Positions 16,606 to 25,984 of a DNA stretch of 64,000 nucleotides are shown piece by piece. Each line of letters starts with the position of its first letter. The stretch's first letter is position 1. The stretch is from assembly GCF_003439925.1 (NCBI RefSeq), contig NZ_QQRR01000001.1:186001-250000 (forward strand). The letters run 5' to 3'. The notes beneath the pieces are model-generated. The model had not been told where the DNA came from and ran no database searches. It saw nothing but the letters and a program-made list of their open reading frames with translations. The stretch is from Haloprofundus halophilus (GTDB lineage: Archaea; Halobacteriota; Halobacteria; Halobacteriales; Haloferacaceae). Both the position numbers and the translations under genes were made by a program.

Positions 16606-19600
16606 TCAGACACCCCTGTTCTCGGCGAACAGGGCGTCGAATACCTTGTTTTCCGCCTTCCGAAGGTGTTGGGAGAACGTCGGTGCCGAGACGCCCAGCG
16701 ACTCGGCGACCTCCGCACCGGTGCTCTCGCGGGGCCACTCGAAGAACCCGGCGTAGTACGCCGACTCCAGGACGGCACGCTGTCGCTCGGTTAGGTCCTC
16801 GTAGAACGCGCTCACGGCTTGGTTCGAGGCGTCGTCGGTGCGCGTGACCTGACGCTGCGAGCGCATCACCGCGGCCGGGTACGCCTCCTGGACGGTCTCG
16901 ACGAACTCGCGGACGTCCGCGGTAACCGGAAGTTGGATGCGCATGTGGTAGTCGTCGTCCTCGATTTTGGCGTGCTTGACGTAGCCGCTCAGCGACGCGA
17001 TAGCCGAGAGCACCGGCGGCTCGGAGAGTCGGATCTCGAACTTGGCCCGGCCGAACCCCTCGCTGAGCACGCGAAGGGCGATCCAGTGCGGTACTCGCTC
17101 GACGATCTCCCGCACGACTTCGAGGTCGTCCGCGCTCGCCGTGCCGTAGACGAGGTACTCGCCACCGCCGATGGGAACCGACTGGCCGAGCGTAATCTCG
17201 TCGGTCGCGGTGGCCTGCAGGTCGAGTTCGTCGAAGACGTTCTCTATCTGGAGGTCGATCTCGGTGAGCTGGTCGCTCGTGAGCGCGTGCTTGCGCTCTA
17301 TGGCGGTGATGGCGTGTCCGACGACCTCGCCGAGCTGTTCCAGCACTTCGCTTTCCTCCTCGGTGAACGCGAGCGCTCGCTCCGCGTACACGTTCAGAAC
17401 GCCGTAGAGGTTTCCTTCGTACACGATAGGAATCGCAGCCGAGGAACGGTAGCCGTACATCGTCGCCCGCTCGCGCCAGTGCGCGTAGTGGGGATCCGAG
17501 AAGATATCCTGTGTGACCTGTATCTCCTGCGTCTGCACTGCCCGGCTCGTCGGTCCTCGACTTCGTGGGTCGTCGGGGTCGACGGAGAGAGTTACATCGT
17601 CGAGGTAGCCATCGACGCCCGCTTCCTCGCGAAGGGAGACCGTCTCCGTCTCGGCGTCCACCTCACCGACCCACGCGAAGAGGTACGAATCCGTGGAGGT
17701 GAGCGCCTCACAGACTGTGCGTTCGATCTCCTCGCGCGTGGATTGACTGATGACCGCTTCGGTGACCTCACGGGCGACTCGGTTGAGGTGGTTCAGCGCG
17801 ACGAGCCGTTCGCGCTGCTGTTCGAGTTCGCGCTCGCGCTCGCGCAGTTCCGTTATCTCCTGTGTCACGAGCATGCCGGCGTACGGCTCGTCACGTTCAC
17901 CGACGATGGGCACGGCCCACATCTGAAACACCCGGCCGTTCCACTCGAACTCCGAGCGAGTCGTCTCTCCGTCGAGCGCGCCCCGACAGTATCGACGAAG
18001 GTCGTCACCCAGTTCGACGTCCGAGGAGAGTTCGGCGACGTCGGCCCCCAACAGCCGCTCACTCGAGATGTCGTACTCCTCGAAGACGGCTCCCTCGAGC
18101 AGCGTGTACCGCAGTTCCTCGTCGAAGAGTGCGACGCCCCCGTTGGGGAACTGTTCCGCGAGCGTCCGGTAGCGCCGCTCGCTCTCCTCCATCGCCCGCT
18201 CGTGCTCGGCGCGTTCGATGGCCGTCGCGAGGACGTTCGCGACGCTCTGTAGAAAGTTCACGTCGTTCTGTGAGAACTCCCGTCGCTCGGTGGCGTGCGC
18301 GCCGAGGATACCCCACGGGTCGTCGGGCGGGCCGACGACGACGCTCATACCGCTCGTCACGTCGTGGTCGAGCAGCAGGCCCCGCCCCGAAAACCGCGTC
18401 TCGGCGGCGAGGTCCTCGACGACGACCGGTTCGTTCGAGCACAGCGTGTACCCCGCCTGAGAGTTTTCCTTCGCGTCGACGGTTGCGGTGCCGACGATTC
18501 CCTCGTGCCACCCGACACCCTCGCAGAGGATCAGCTCATCGCCTTCGGGGTGAAGCTCTAGAAGCTCGCAGTACTCCATCTCGAGCGTGTCGGCGACGGC
18601 GGCGACGACCGTCTCCACGAGCGTGTCGAGGTCCCGTTCGGCGAGCGCCCGCTGGCCGAGGTCGGTGACGACCTGTTGTTGGCGGACCCGCGATTCGAGT
18701 TCGCGCTCGCGTTCGATTCGCTCGGTGATGTCCCGGACGACCCCGCACCGGCCGTCGCTCTCCGCCATCGAGAGCGGGGCGACCCGACTCTCCACGGGCA
18801 CTTTCTCGCCGTCTCTCGTCGAGAGGTCGAGTTCGATGATTACCTCCTCGCGGCTCCCCTCGCTCACCTCCTCGGCCATCCGCCCGACCTGCGGTGTGAC
18901 CGCGTCGTCGTGGACCATCGTGGCGTGTGCACCGAGCAGTTTCTCGCGGTCGTAACCGGTCGTCTCGCAGAAGGCGTCGTTCACGAGAACGAAACGTGCG
19001 TCCGAGTCGACGGCGTAGATGCCGTCGTCGACCGTCTCGACGATGGTCTCGTACCGTTCGAGTTCGAACTCGCGCGCTTTGCGTTCGGTGACGTTCTGGA
19101 AGTACACGGACAGCCCCGTCTCGGAGGGGTACGCTCGCACCTCGAACCACGTATCGAGCGGCGGGTAGTACTCGTCGAACGAGACGGATTGCTGCGTCTC
19201 CATCGCTCGGCGGTACTCGGTCTCGAACGCCGTCCCCACCGTTTCGGGGAGCTCCTCCCAGACGTTCGCGCCGACGAGTTCGTCGGCCGAGCGCTCCAAA
19301 ACCGCCTCCGCCGTCTCGTTGACGTACGTGAACTGCCAGTCGGTGTCCAGACCGATGAACGCGTCCGTGACCCGCGTGAACAGTCCGTCGAGCTCCGACC
19401 GGAGTTCGTCGCGCTCGCGCCGCAGCCACTCGGTCTGTCGCTTCAGTTGCGTGATGTCGTCGCCGACGACCACGACCTGCTCGACCTCTCCGTCGTCGAG
19501 GAGCGGCATCGCGTTGATGGAGTACCAGCGCCGCTCGCCGCCGGGGAGCTCCATCTGCGCCTGCCAATCGTACACCGGTTCGCCTCGTTCCAGCGCCCAC

Positions 19601-20256
19601 GCGTACGGGCGCTCCTCGCGGGGAACCGGTTCGCCCTCCTCGTCGTACACCGGGATGCTGCCCGCCGTGTACTCTAACACCTCCGAGCCGTTCGTGTGGG
19701 CGTCGAGCACCTGCGCTGCGGCGTCGTTCGCGCGGACGAGGTCGCGGCTCTCCGCGTCGAAGACGCCGACGATGACGGGACACGTCTCGAGGACGTTCTC
19801 CAGCAGGTCGCGCTCTCGCTCGAGCTGTCCTTCGCGTTCGCGGCGCTCGGTGATGTCGCGGGCGATTCCCACCGTCCCCGTCACTTCGCCCTCGTCGGTG
19901 AGCAGCCCGAACCTGATTTCGACCGGAATCTCGCGGCCGTCGCGCATCCGAATCGGTATCTCGCGGGTTCGAACGCTCTCGGTCGGTTCGCGGAGGAGTT
20001 CGAGAATATCCGAGGCGAACCGAGCGGCGTCGTCGTCGTCTAACAGTACGGAGACGTGCTCACCGACGAGTTCCGCGCGAGAGTACCCCGTGACGTCGAG
20101 GAGGACGTCGTTCACGTCGACGAAGCGTCCCGAGAGGTCCAGCTGATAGATTCCGTCGCCGACCGTCTCGATGACCGACTCGTATCGCCGGAGCTTTCGG
20201 CACCTCTCTACGCGTGTTTGTGACTCGTCTCTCCCGCTCCCACCCTCTCCAGACAT
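16606..20256 (-). CDS. Multi-PAS/GAF sensor with bacterio-opsin-activator HTH output
   Basis: One-component sensor-regulator of 1216 residues. Order: PAS about 22-138, PAS 146-270, PAS 283-392, PAS 400-512, GAF 525-682, PAS 692-802, GAF 822-988, bacterio-opsin-activator (BAT) domain about 1000-1145, HTH_10 about 1155-1210. ERRERE- and ERELE-type coiled-coil linkers join the domains. There is no histidine kinase or receiver domain, so signal passes directly to the C-terminal DNA-binding domain (SLGVSAPTFSQHLRKAE). Bat in Halobacterium responds to light and oxygen through such domains; what this one senses is unknown. No Cys typical of LOV photochemistry was identified with certainty. A TATA element lies about 28 bases upstream, implying a leaderless mRNA. 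Confidence 0.92.
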   Translation of the reverse strand: MSGEGGSGRDESQTRVERCRKLRRYESVIETVGDGIYQLDLSGRFVDVNDVLLDVTGYSRAELVGEHVSVLLDDDDAARFASDILELLREPTESVRTREIPIRMRDGREIPVEIRFGLLTDEGEVTGTVGIARDITERREREGQLERERDLLENVLETCPVIVGVFDAESRDLVRANDAAAQVLDAHTNGSEVLEYTAGSIPVYDEEGEPVPREERPYAWALERGEPVYDWQAQMELPGGERRWYSINAMPLLDDGEVEQVVVVGDDITQLKRQTEWLRRERDELRSELDGLFTRVTDAFIGLDTDWQFTYVNETAEAVLERSADELVGANVWEELPETVGTAFETEYRRAMETQQSVSFDEYYPPLDTWFEVRAYPSETGLSVYFQNVTERKAREFELERYETIVETVDDGIYAVDSDARFVLVNDAFCETTGYDREKLLGAHATMVHDDAVTPQVGRMAEEVSEGSREEVIIELDLSTRDGEKVPVESRVAPLSMAESDGRCGVVRDITERIERERELESRVRQQQVVTDLGQRALAERDLDTLVETVVAAVADTLEMEYCELLELHPEGDELILCEGVGWHEGIVGTATVDAKENSQAGYTLCSNEPVVVEDLAAETRFSGRGLLLDHDVTSGMSVVVGPPDDPWGILGAHATERREFSQNDVNFLQSVANVLATAIERAEHERAMEESERRYRTLAEQFPNGGVALFDEELRYTLLEGAVFEEYDISSERLLGADVAELSSDVELGDDLRRYCRGALDGETTRSEFEWNGRVFQMWAVPIVGERDEPYAGMLVTQEITELRERERELEQQRERLVALNHLNRVAREVTEAVISQSTREEIERTVCEALTSTDSYLFAWVGEVDAETETVSLREEAGVDGYLDDVTLSVDPDDPRSRGPTSRAVQTQEIQVTQDIFSDPHYAHWRERATMYGYRSSAAIPIVYEGNLYGVLNVYAERALAFTEEESEVLEQLGEVVGHAITAIERKHALTSDQLTEIDLQIENVFDELDLQATATDEITLGQSVPIGGGEYLVYGTASADDLEVVREIVERVPHWIALRVLSEGFGRAKFEIRLSEPPVLSAIASLSGYVKHAKIEDDDYHMRIQLPVTADVREFVETVQEAYPAAVMRSQRQVTRTDDASNQAVSAFYEDLTERQRAVLESAYYAGFFEWPRESTGAEVAESLGVSAPTFSQHLRKAENKVFDALFAENRGV

Positions 20257-20284
20257 ATTAGTCGCTCACAGTCGACTACGAGGC

Positions 20285-20292
20285 ATAAATTA
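20285..20292 (-). promoter_or_regulatory. TATA element of the PAS/GAF sensor gene
   Basis: ATAAATTA on the plus strand (TAATTTAT on the minus strand) lies 29-36 bases before the ATG at 20256, fitting leaderless initiation. Confidence 0.55.
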
Positions 20293-20354
20293 TCTGGACA
20301 GAACCCCGGTCTGTAGCGAGGACTGACAACTCGGCGACCGCTCGACGGTCGGCT

Positions 20355-20810
20355 CTATCGCCCGTTCGCCAACTCCGCCTCCGCTTCCAACGCCTGCTCG
20401 CGGAGTCGTTCACCCTCCTCGCTCTCGACGGTCAGTTCCGGTACCGGCGACGGCTTGTGATTCTCGTCGATGGCGACGTAGACGAAAAGCGACTCGGTGG
20501 TCAGTTCCGTCTCGCCGGTCTGTGGGTTCTCGCGGAACGCCTTGATGCGAACGCGGATGCTCGTCTCGCCGGCTTTGTAGACGTACGCCTGTATCAGCGC
20601 CGTGTCGCCGCGCGGGATGGGTTGGACGAAGTTCACCTGCTCCATCCGGGCGGTCACGCAGGTCTGTCCGGCGAAGCGCATCGCCGCCAGCGCGCCGTCG
20701 GTGTCCATCCACTTCAGGACGTTGCCCCCGTGGGCCATGTCGTAGTTGTTCGTGTCGTTCGGCTGGATGAGGTGCCGGTTCTCGATGTACGTCTCCATCA
20801 AGTCGGTCAT
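20355..20810 (-). CDS. Acyl-CoA thioesterase, hotdog fold
   Basis: Hotdog-fold thioesterase of 151 residues hydrolysing acyl-CoA. The motif NYDMAHGGNVLKWMD (about 22-36) is the helix with the catalytic Asp of YciA/BFIT-type enzymes, followed by FVQPIPRGDTALIQAYVYKAGETS. Length is normal for a single-domain enzyme. An in-frame ATG two codons further up exists, but MTDLMETYIENRHL is the usual start. It follows the sugar acetyltransferase gene on the same strand by 58 bases; a functional link is not obvious. Confidence 0.9.
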   Translation of the reverse strand: MTDLMETYIENRHLIQPNDTNNYDMAHGGNVLKWMDTDGALAAMRFAGQTCVTARMEQVNFVQPIPRGDTALIQAYVYKAGETSIRVRIKAFRENPQTGETELTTESLFVYVAIDENHKPSPVPELTVESEEGERLREQALEAEAELANGR

Positions 20811-20868
20811 GGGTCACGTTTCGACGGGAGACTGCAAGAACGTGGCGTCGAATCGTTCGTGACAGTCG

Positions 20869-21432
20869 TTACTGGTCGTCCAGTTCCTTCAGCACCCGCG
20901 CCGGATTCCCCCCGACGACGACGTCCGAGGGGACGTCTCCCGTCACCACCGCCCCGGAGGCGACGACGGCGCGGTCGCCCACCGAGACGCCGGGGTTGAG
21001 CACCGCTTGCCCGCCGACCCACACGTCGTCACCGACGGTGACGGGGTCGCCGAACTCGACGCCCTCGCGCCGCGTCTCGGCGTCGAGCGGGTGCGTCGCC
21101 GTGTACACGTGAACGCCCGGTCCGAGCAGGCAGTGCGACCCGAACCGTATCTCGCAGACGTCCAGCATCACGCAGCCGAAGTTGGCGAAGAACTCGTCGC
21201 CGACGTGAATCTGCGAGCCGTAGTCGCAGCGGAACGGCGGTTCGACGAAGGCGTTCTCGCCGACGGTGCCGAACAGTTCGGCCAGTAGCGCCGCGCGGGT
21301 CTCCGTCTCGGTCTCCTCGGTGTCGTTGTACCAGCGGGTGAGCGACCGGGCTCGGCTCCGTTCTTCGACGAGTCGCGGGTCGAACGGGTCGTAGGGGTCG
21401 CCGCGGAGCATCTTCTCCCTCTCGGTGGTCAC
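20869..21432 (-). CDS. Maltose/sugar O-acetyltransferase, left-handed beta-helix
   Basis: CoA-dependent O-acetyltransferase of 187 residues. The N-terminal Maa domain (EKMLRGDPYDPFDPRLVEER) precedes hexapeptide repeats (VGENAFVEPPF through VVGGNPARVL). The catalytic His is likely in YTATHPLDAETR. The family acetylates maltose, galactosides or nodulation-factor sugars. Substrate here is unknown. A GTG start at 21430-21432 gives VTTEREKML; an ATG seven codons in would remove part of the Maa domain. Confidence 0.9.
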   Translation of the reverse strand: MTTEREKMLRGDPYDPFDPRLVEERSRARSLTRWYNDTEETETETRAALLAELFGTVGENAFVEPPFRCDYGSQIHVGDEFFANFGCVMLDVCEIRFGSHCLLGPGVHVYTATHPLDAETRREGVEFGDPVTVGDDVWVGGQAVLNPGVSVGDRAVVASGAVVTGDVPSDVVVGGNPARVLKELDDQ

Positions 21433-21596
21433 GTCTGCGTGCCGACTCGGTGTGCGAGCGAAAGTAGGTTCGGGTTGCGCTCACGGAACTGCACGAGGCG
21501 GAGAGCGGATGCTCGACGTGCTGCTGTCGACGGAGCGCCGGTCGACGAGCGACCGGCGTCGCGGTACTTTTCTCTCTCGCCCGCGACGCTCGAACC

Positions 21597-22055
21597 ATGG
21601 CACTCGACGTTTCCACCCCCGACCCGCCGGAACTGTCCGCAGTCGACCCGAGCGAGTACGACGACGCCGAGGTCATCGCGGACGACGACTACCGCCGCGA
21701 CGAACTCGGCGAGTTCCTCGACTCGGGCGCGTGGGCGGAGTCGTTCGAGCGGTGGACCGAAACGGCCGAAGTCAGCGAGTCGGAGTGGCGCATCGTCGAG
21801 GAGCTCGGACTCGTCGAGCGGTTCGACTTCTTCTGGGACGACTTCGCCGACCGGGTCGGCTACCATGCGCCGGGCATCCCCGAGGACTGGAAGGAGCGAG
21901 CGGTGCACCCGGACCTCGACAGCTGGTCGCAGGTGTCCTCTATCAACGCCGGACTCACGGAACTGGGGCAGGTCGTCTGCGACGTGCTCAAAGACGACTA
22001 CGTCGACTGGGAAGCCGAGTTCGAAGCGCCCGACGACTTACCCGACTTCGACTGA
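21597..22055 (+). CDS. Acidic conserved haloarchaeal protein, 152 aa
   Basis: Soluble, strongly acidic protein of 152 residues with no recognised domain. Tryptophan and aromatic residues are frequent (FDFFWDDFADRVGYHAPG). The N-terminus is Pro/Asp-rich (PDPPELSAVDPSEYDDAEV), the C-terminus PDDLPDFD. A TATA-like GGTACTTTTC about 30 bases upstream supports the ATG at 21597. It resembles haloarchaeal proteins annotated only as hypothetical. It is divergent from the acetyltransferase; the 164-base interval holds no other gene. Confidence 0.75.
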   Translation: MALDVSTPDPPELSAVDPSEYDDAEVIADDDYRRDELGEFLDSGAWAESFERWTETAEVSESEWRIVEELGLVERFDFFWDDFADRVGYHAPGIPEDWKERAVHPDLDSWSQVSSINAGLTELGQVVCDVLKDDYVDWEAEFEAPDDLPDFD

Positions 22056-22135
22056 CGACGCGACTCGGCGAGCGCCCCGACGCGCCCGCCGGATTCATCA
22101 CCTCGCCGCGTGACTCACACGACAGGTGACTCGTC

Positions 22136-22576
22136 ATCTACTCTAAACACCATCTCGTCGTCTCGCTGGCGCTCGGCGCGCTGTTCGTCCTCGCCGTCGA
22201 CTCCTCGCTTCCGCTCTGGTTCGTCCTCGCGTACTCCGCGGTCGTCGGCGTCGGCATCGACTTCGACCACTTTCTCGTCGCCCGCGTCAACACCGGGAGT
22301 TGGCGCGCCGCCCGCGAGTGCCTCCTGAATCCGACGCGGGTGTTCGCCGGACAGGACGAGATATTCGAAGACGGGGAGGTCGGGACGCTCCGGCGACTGC
22401 TCAGCCACGTCGTCGTCGTCGGCGTCGCGGTTCCCGCGCTCGTCCTCGTGAGTCCGGCGCTCGCGCTGTTGACGGCCGTCGTCCTCTACGGTCACCTCTT
22501 GGCCGACCTGGTCTGGGACGTGTACCTGGAGATAGAGAACGGGAGTCCGGAAGTGCCGAACGTCGTTCGGCGGTGA
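22136..22576 (+). CDS. Four-span membrane protein with DFDHF motif and non-standard start
   Basis: Predicted integral membrane protein of about 146 residues with four hydrophobic segments and an acidic-His motif GIDFDHFLVARVNTG of the kind seen in DUF457-like membrane metal-dependent hydrolases. The coding frame begins IYSKHHLVVSLALG, but no ATG, GTG or TTG precedes it before an in-frame TGA at 22127-22129. The first GTG in frame is at 22337, which would delete two membrane segments. AGGTGA at 22124-22129 is a good Shine-Dalgarno sequence six bases before ATC at 22136 (three before GTC at 22133). I take ATC as the provisional start. A point change in the true start or a sequencing error is the alternative. 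Confidence 0.6.
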   Translation: MYSKHHLVVSLALGALFVLAVDSSLPLWFVLAYSAVVGVGIDFDHFLVARVNTGSWRAARECLLNPTRVFAGQDEIFEDGEVGTLRRLLSHVVVVGVAVPALVLVSPALALLTAVVLYGHLLADLVWDVYLEIENGSPEVPNVVRR

Positions 22577-22578
22577 GC

Positions 22579-22658
22579 GACTGCGCGACGGCCGCGCGGC
22601 GACTGCGGATGATTGGATGACTGCGCGACGGCCGTGCGACGACTGCGGACGACTGTGT
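22579..22658. repeat. 40-bp tandem duplication after the membrane-protein stop
   Basis: GACTGCGCGACGGCCG... at 22579-22618 is repeated with a few substitutions at 22619-22658. The array begins three bases after the TGA of the preceding gene and brings new TGA triplets with each unit. Confidence 0.88.
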
Positions 22659-22737
22659 GACGCCCGCGCGCTGACCCGTCTCACAACCGTACGCGCGGGA
22701 CCACCGTTTTGATATACGCCGGGCGACAGCACCCTGT

Positions 22738-25700
22738 ATGGAAGACGTCGCAGACCAGTACGCCCCGGAGGACGTGGAGTCCTCGGCGCGGGCGCACTGG
22801 GACGACACGGACGCCTACGAGGCGACGAAGGAGGCGCACGCCGACGACCCCGCTTTCTTCTTCGTCGACGGCCCGCCGTACACCTCGGGTCAGATGCACC
22901 TCGGAACGGCGTGGAACAAGACCCTGAAAGACGCCATCATCCGACGCAAGCGGATGGAGGGCCACCGCGTCACCGACCGACCGGGCTACGACATGCACGG
23001 CCTGCCCATCGAGGTGAAAGTCGAGCAGGAGCTCGGCTTCGAGTCCAAGCGCGACATCGAGGAGTACGGGATGGAGGCGTTCATCGAGGAGTGCAAGCAG
23101 TTCGCCGAGCGCAACAGGGAGAACATGGACGAGGACTTCCAGTCCATCGGCGTCTGGATGGACTGGGAGAACCCCTACAAGACGCTCTCGCCGGAGTACA
23201 TGGAGGCCGGTTGGTGGGCGTTCAAGCAGGTCCACGAGAACGGCCTGCTCAGTCAGGGTAAGCGCTCGGTCAACCAGTGCCCGCGCTGCGAGACGGCCAT
23301 CGCCGACAACGAGGTCGAGTACCACGAGATCGAGTCGCCCAGCATCTACGTCAAGTTCCCGCTGAAAGGGAGAGAGGGGAACCTCGTCATCTGGACGACG
23401 ACGCCGTGGACCATCCCCGCGAACACGTTCGTCGCCGTCGACGGCGAGATGACCTACCTGGGCGTTCGCGCCGAGAGAGCGGGAGAAAGCGAGGTGCTCT
23501 ACCTCGCCGAACCCGTCGTCGAGGAGGCCCTGAAGGAGGGTCGCTACGAGGACTACGAGGTCGTCGACGAAGTCACCGGAGAGGAGATGGTCGGCTGGGA
23601 GTACGACCACCCGCTCGCCGACGAGGTGCCCGGCCACGCCGACTTCGAGGGCGCGGGGGAGGTCTACACCGCCGACTACGTCGAAGCCGACCGGACGGGT
23701 CTCGTCCACTCCGCGCCCGGCCACGGGCAGGAGGACTTCGAGCGCGGTCAGGAACTCGGCCTCGACGTGTTCTCGCCGGTCCGCGGTAACGGCGACTTCA
23801 CCGAGGAAGCGGGCAAGTACGAGGGGACGTTCGTCCGCGACGCCAACGACGAGATCATCGAGGACCTCGACTCGAAGGGCCTCCTGTTCGCCTCGGGCAC
23901 CCACCGCCACCGCTACGGCCAGTGTTGGCGCTGCGACACGGACATCATCTTCCTCGCCACCGACCAGTGGTTCATCACTATCACCGACGTCAAAGACGAA
24001 CTCCTCGACAACATCGAGGATTCGGAGTGGCATCCGCAGTGGGCGCGCGACAGTCGCTTCCGCAACTTCGTCGAGGACGCCCCCGACTGGAACATCTCGC
24101 GGCAGCGCTACTGGGGGATTCCCCTCCCAATCTGGGTGCCGCAGGGCAACGCGACGCCGGACCCCGAGGACCTCATCGTCGTCGGCACGCGCGAGGAACT
24201 CGCCGAACGCGTCGACCAGGACGTAAACCCCGACGAGGTCGACCTGCACCGACCCTCGGTGGACCCGCTGACCATCACCGAGGACGGGACGACGTACGAG
24301 CGCGTCCCCGACGTGTTCGACGTCTGGATAGACTCCTCGGTGGCTTCGTGGGGGACGCTCGACTTCCCCGGCAACGAGGCCGACTACGAGGAACTGTGGC
24401 CCGCCGACTTCATCGTCGAGGCGCACGACCAGACCCGCGGCTGGTTCTGGTCGCAGCTCGGCATGGGGACGGCCGCCGTCGGCGAAGTGCCGTACAAGGA
24501 GGTGCTGATGCACGGGTTCGCCAACGACAAGGATGGACGAAAGATGTCGAAGTCCGTCGGCAACATCGTCACGCCCGAGGAGGCCATCGAGCGCGCGGGC
24601 CGCGACCCGCTTCGCGCGTACCTGCTGAGCCACGACCAGCAGGGCGTCGACCTCTCGTTCGAGTGGGAGGGTCTCGGCGACGTGCAGTCGACGCTCAACA
24701 TCCTCTGGAACGTGTTCCGCTTCCCGCTGCCGTACATGCGACTCGACGGTTACGACCCCGCCGAAGCGAGTCTCGAAGACGGTGAACTCACCGTCGTCGA
24801 CGAGTGGGTGCTCTCGCGCCTGCAGTCGGTGAAATCGAACGTCGACGAGGCGTGGGACGAGTTCCGCATCGACGACGCGCTCAACGAGGTGCTCGACTTC
24901 GTCGTCGGCGACGTCTCGCGGTTCTACGTCAAGGCCATCCGCGAGCGGATGTGGGAGGAGGAGGACTCCGATTCGAAACGCGGCGCGTACGCCACGCTCT
25001 CGACGGTGTTGCTCGAAACTGTGCGCCTCATCGCGCCGTTCACACCGTACCTCGCCGAGGAGATGTACCAGCATCTCGACGGCACCGAAACCACGGTGCA
25101 CATGCTCTCGGTCCCCGAGGTCGACGACGACCTCCACCGGCCGAAACTGGAGGCCGACATGGACGTGCTCCGACGCGTCGAGGAGGCGGCGGCGAACGCC
25201 CGCCAACAGGGCGGCCGCAAACTCCGTTGGCCCGTCCAGCGCGTCGTCATCGAGACGAGCGCCGACGAGGTGGCCGACTCGGTTCGCTCGCTCGAATCGC
25301 TGCTGCTCGAACGCGTCAACGGTCGGTCGCTCGAAGTCGTCGACGGCTTCGACGAACTGGTCGAGCGCGCCGACCCGCAGATGAGCGTCATCGGCCCCGC
25401 CTTCGGCGGCGAGGCCCAGAAAATCATGGGCGCGGTACAGGGCGCGTCTCGGGACGAACTCACGCGGGAGGGGACGCTCGTCGCGGAGGTCGACGGCGAG
25501 ACGTACGAACTCGACGAGGAGATGGTCGAGTTCCACGCCGAACCGCCCGAGTACCTCTCGGCCGCCGAGTTCGAGAGCGGGACGGTGTACGTCGACACGC
25601 GCCTGACCGACGATATCGAGTCCGAGGGCTACGCCCGCGACGTGGTCCGCCGGATACAGGAGATGCGCAAACAACTCGACCTCGACGTCGAAGAGAACAT

Positions 25701-25908
25701 CCGGGCGTACGTCGACGTCGCCGACGACCGGGTCGCCGGGTTCGTCGACGAGAACCGAGAGTTCATCGCCGAGGAGACCCGCACGAGCGAGTTCGTCGGC
25801 GAGGACGACGAGTTCGACCTCCGCGAGGAGTGGGACGTCGAGGGCGTCGACGTGACCATCGGCATCGCCCGCGTCGCCGAGCAGTCCGCGTCCGCGCAGG
25901 ACGACTGA
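22738..25908 (+). CDS. ileS: Isoleucyl-tRNA synthetase
   Basis: Class I aminoacyl-tRNA synthetase charging tRNA-Ile, 1056 residues, the normal archaeal length. GQMHLGTAWNK (about 51-61) is the HIGH-type motif and DGRKMSKSVGN (about 600) the KMSKS motif. The CP1 editing domain lies about 190-400 and contains WTTTPWTIPAN. A zinc-binding CPRCE pair is visible near residue 180, with CWRC near residue 397. The C-terminal anticodon-binding domain and archaeal-eukaryal extension follow. It stands alone as a transcription unit. Confidence 0.98.
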   Translation: MEDVADQYAPEDVESSARAHWDDTDAYEATKEAHADDPAFFFVDGPPYTSGQMHLGTAWNKTLKDAIIRRKRMEGHRVTDRPGYDMHGLPIEVKVEQELGFESKRDIEEYGMEAFIEECKQFAERNRENMDEDFQSIGVWMDWENPYKTLSPEYMEAGWWAFKQVHENGLLSQGKRSVNQCPRCETAIADNEVEYHEIESPSIYVKFPLKGREGNLVIWTTTPWTIPANTFVAVDGEMTYLGVRAERAGESEVLYLAEPVVEEALKEGRYEDYEVVDEVTGEEMVGWEYDHPLADEVPGHADFEGAGEVYTADYVEADRTGLVHSAPGHGQEDFERGQELGLDVFSPVRGNGDFTEEAGKYEGTFVRDANDEIIEDLDSKGLLFASGTHRHRYGQCWRCDTDIIFLATDQWFITITDVKDELLDNIEDSEWHPQWARDSRFRNFVEDAPDWNISRQRYWGIPLPIWVPQGNATPDPEDLIVVGTREELAERVDQDVNPDEVDLHRPSVDPLTITEDGTTYERVPDVFDVWIDSSVASWGTLDFPGNEADYEELWPADFIVEAHDQTRGWFWSQLGMGTAAVGEVPYKEVLMHGFANDKDGRKMSKSVGNIVTPEEAIERAGRDPLRAYLLSHDQQGVDLSFEWEGLGDVQSTLNILWNVFRFPLPYMRLDGYDPAEASLEDGELTVVDEWVLSRLQSVKSNVDEAWDEFRIDDALNEVLDFVVGDVSRFYVKAIRERMWEEEDSDSKRGAYATLSTVLLETVRLIAPFTPYLAEEMYQHLDGTETTVHMLSVPEVDDDLHRPKLEADMDVLRRVEEAAANARQQGGRKLRWPVQRVVIETSADEVADSVRSLESLLLERVNGRSLEVVDGFDELVERADPQMSVIGPAFGGEAQKIMGAVQGASRDELTREGTLVAEVDGETYELDEEMVEFHAEPPEYLSAAEFESGTVYVDTRLTDDIESEGYARDVVRRIQEMRKQLDLDVEENIRAYVDVADDRVAGFVDENREFIAEETRTSEFVGEDDEFDLREEWDVEGVDVTIGIARVAEQSASAQDD

Positions 25909-25984
25909 GCGGCGCGCACCCTCCGTACAGTCAGTCGAGAGACCGCTCCAGAACTGTTTTACAGCTTACCTGTTATCACGCTGT

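Noticed and set aside
22681-25674. 997-residue minus-strand open frame opposite ileS
   Set aside because: It lies wholly over a full-length isoleucyl-tRNA synthetase with intact motifs; the translation is a codon-bias shadow without domain signals.
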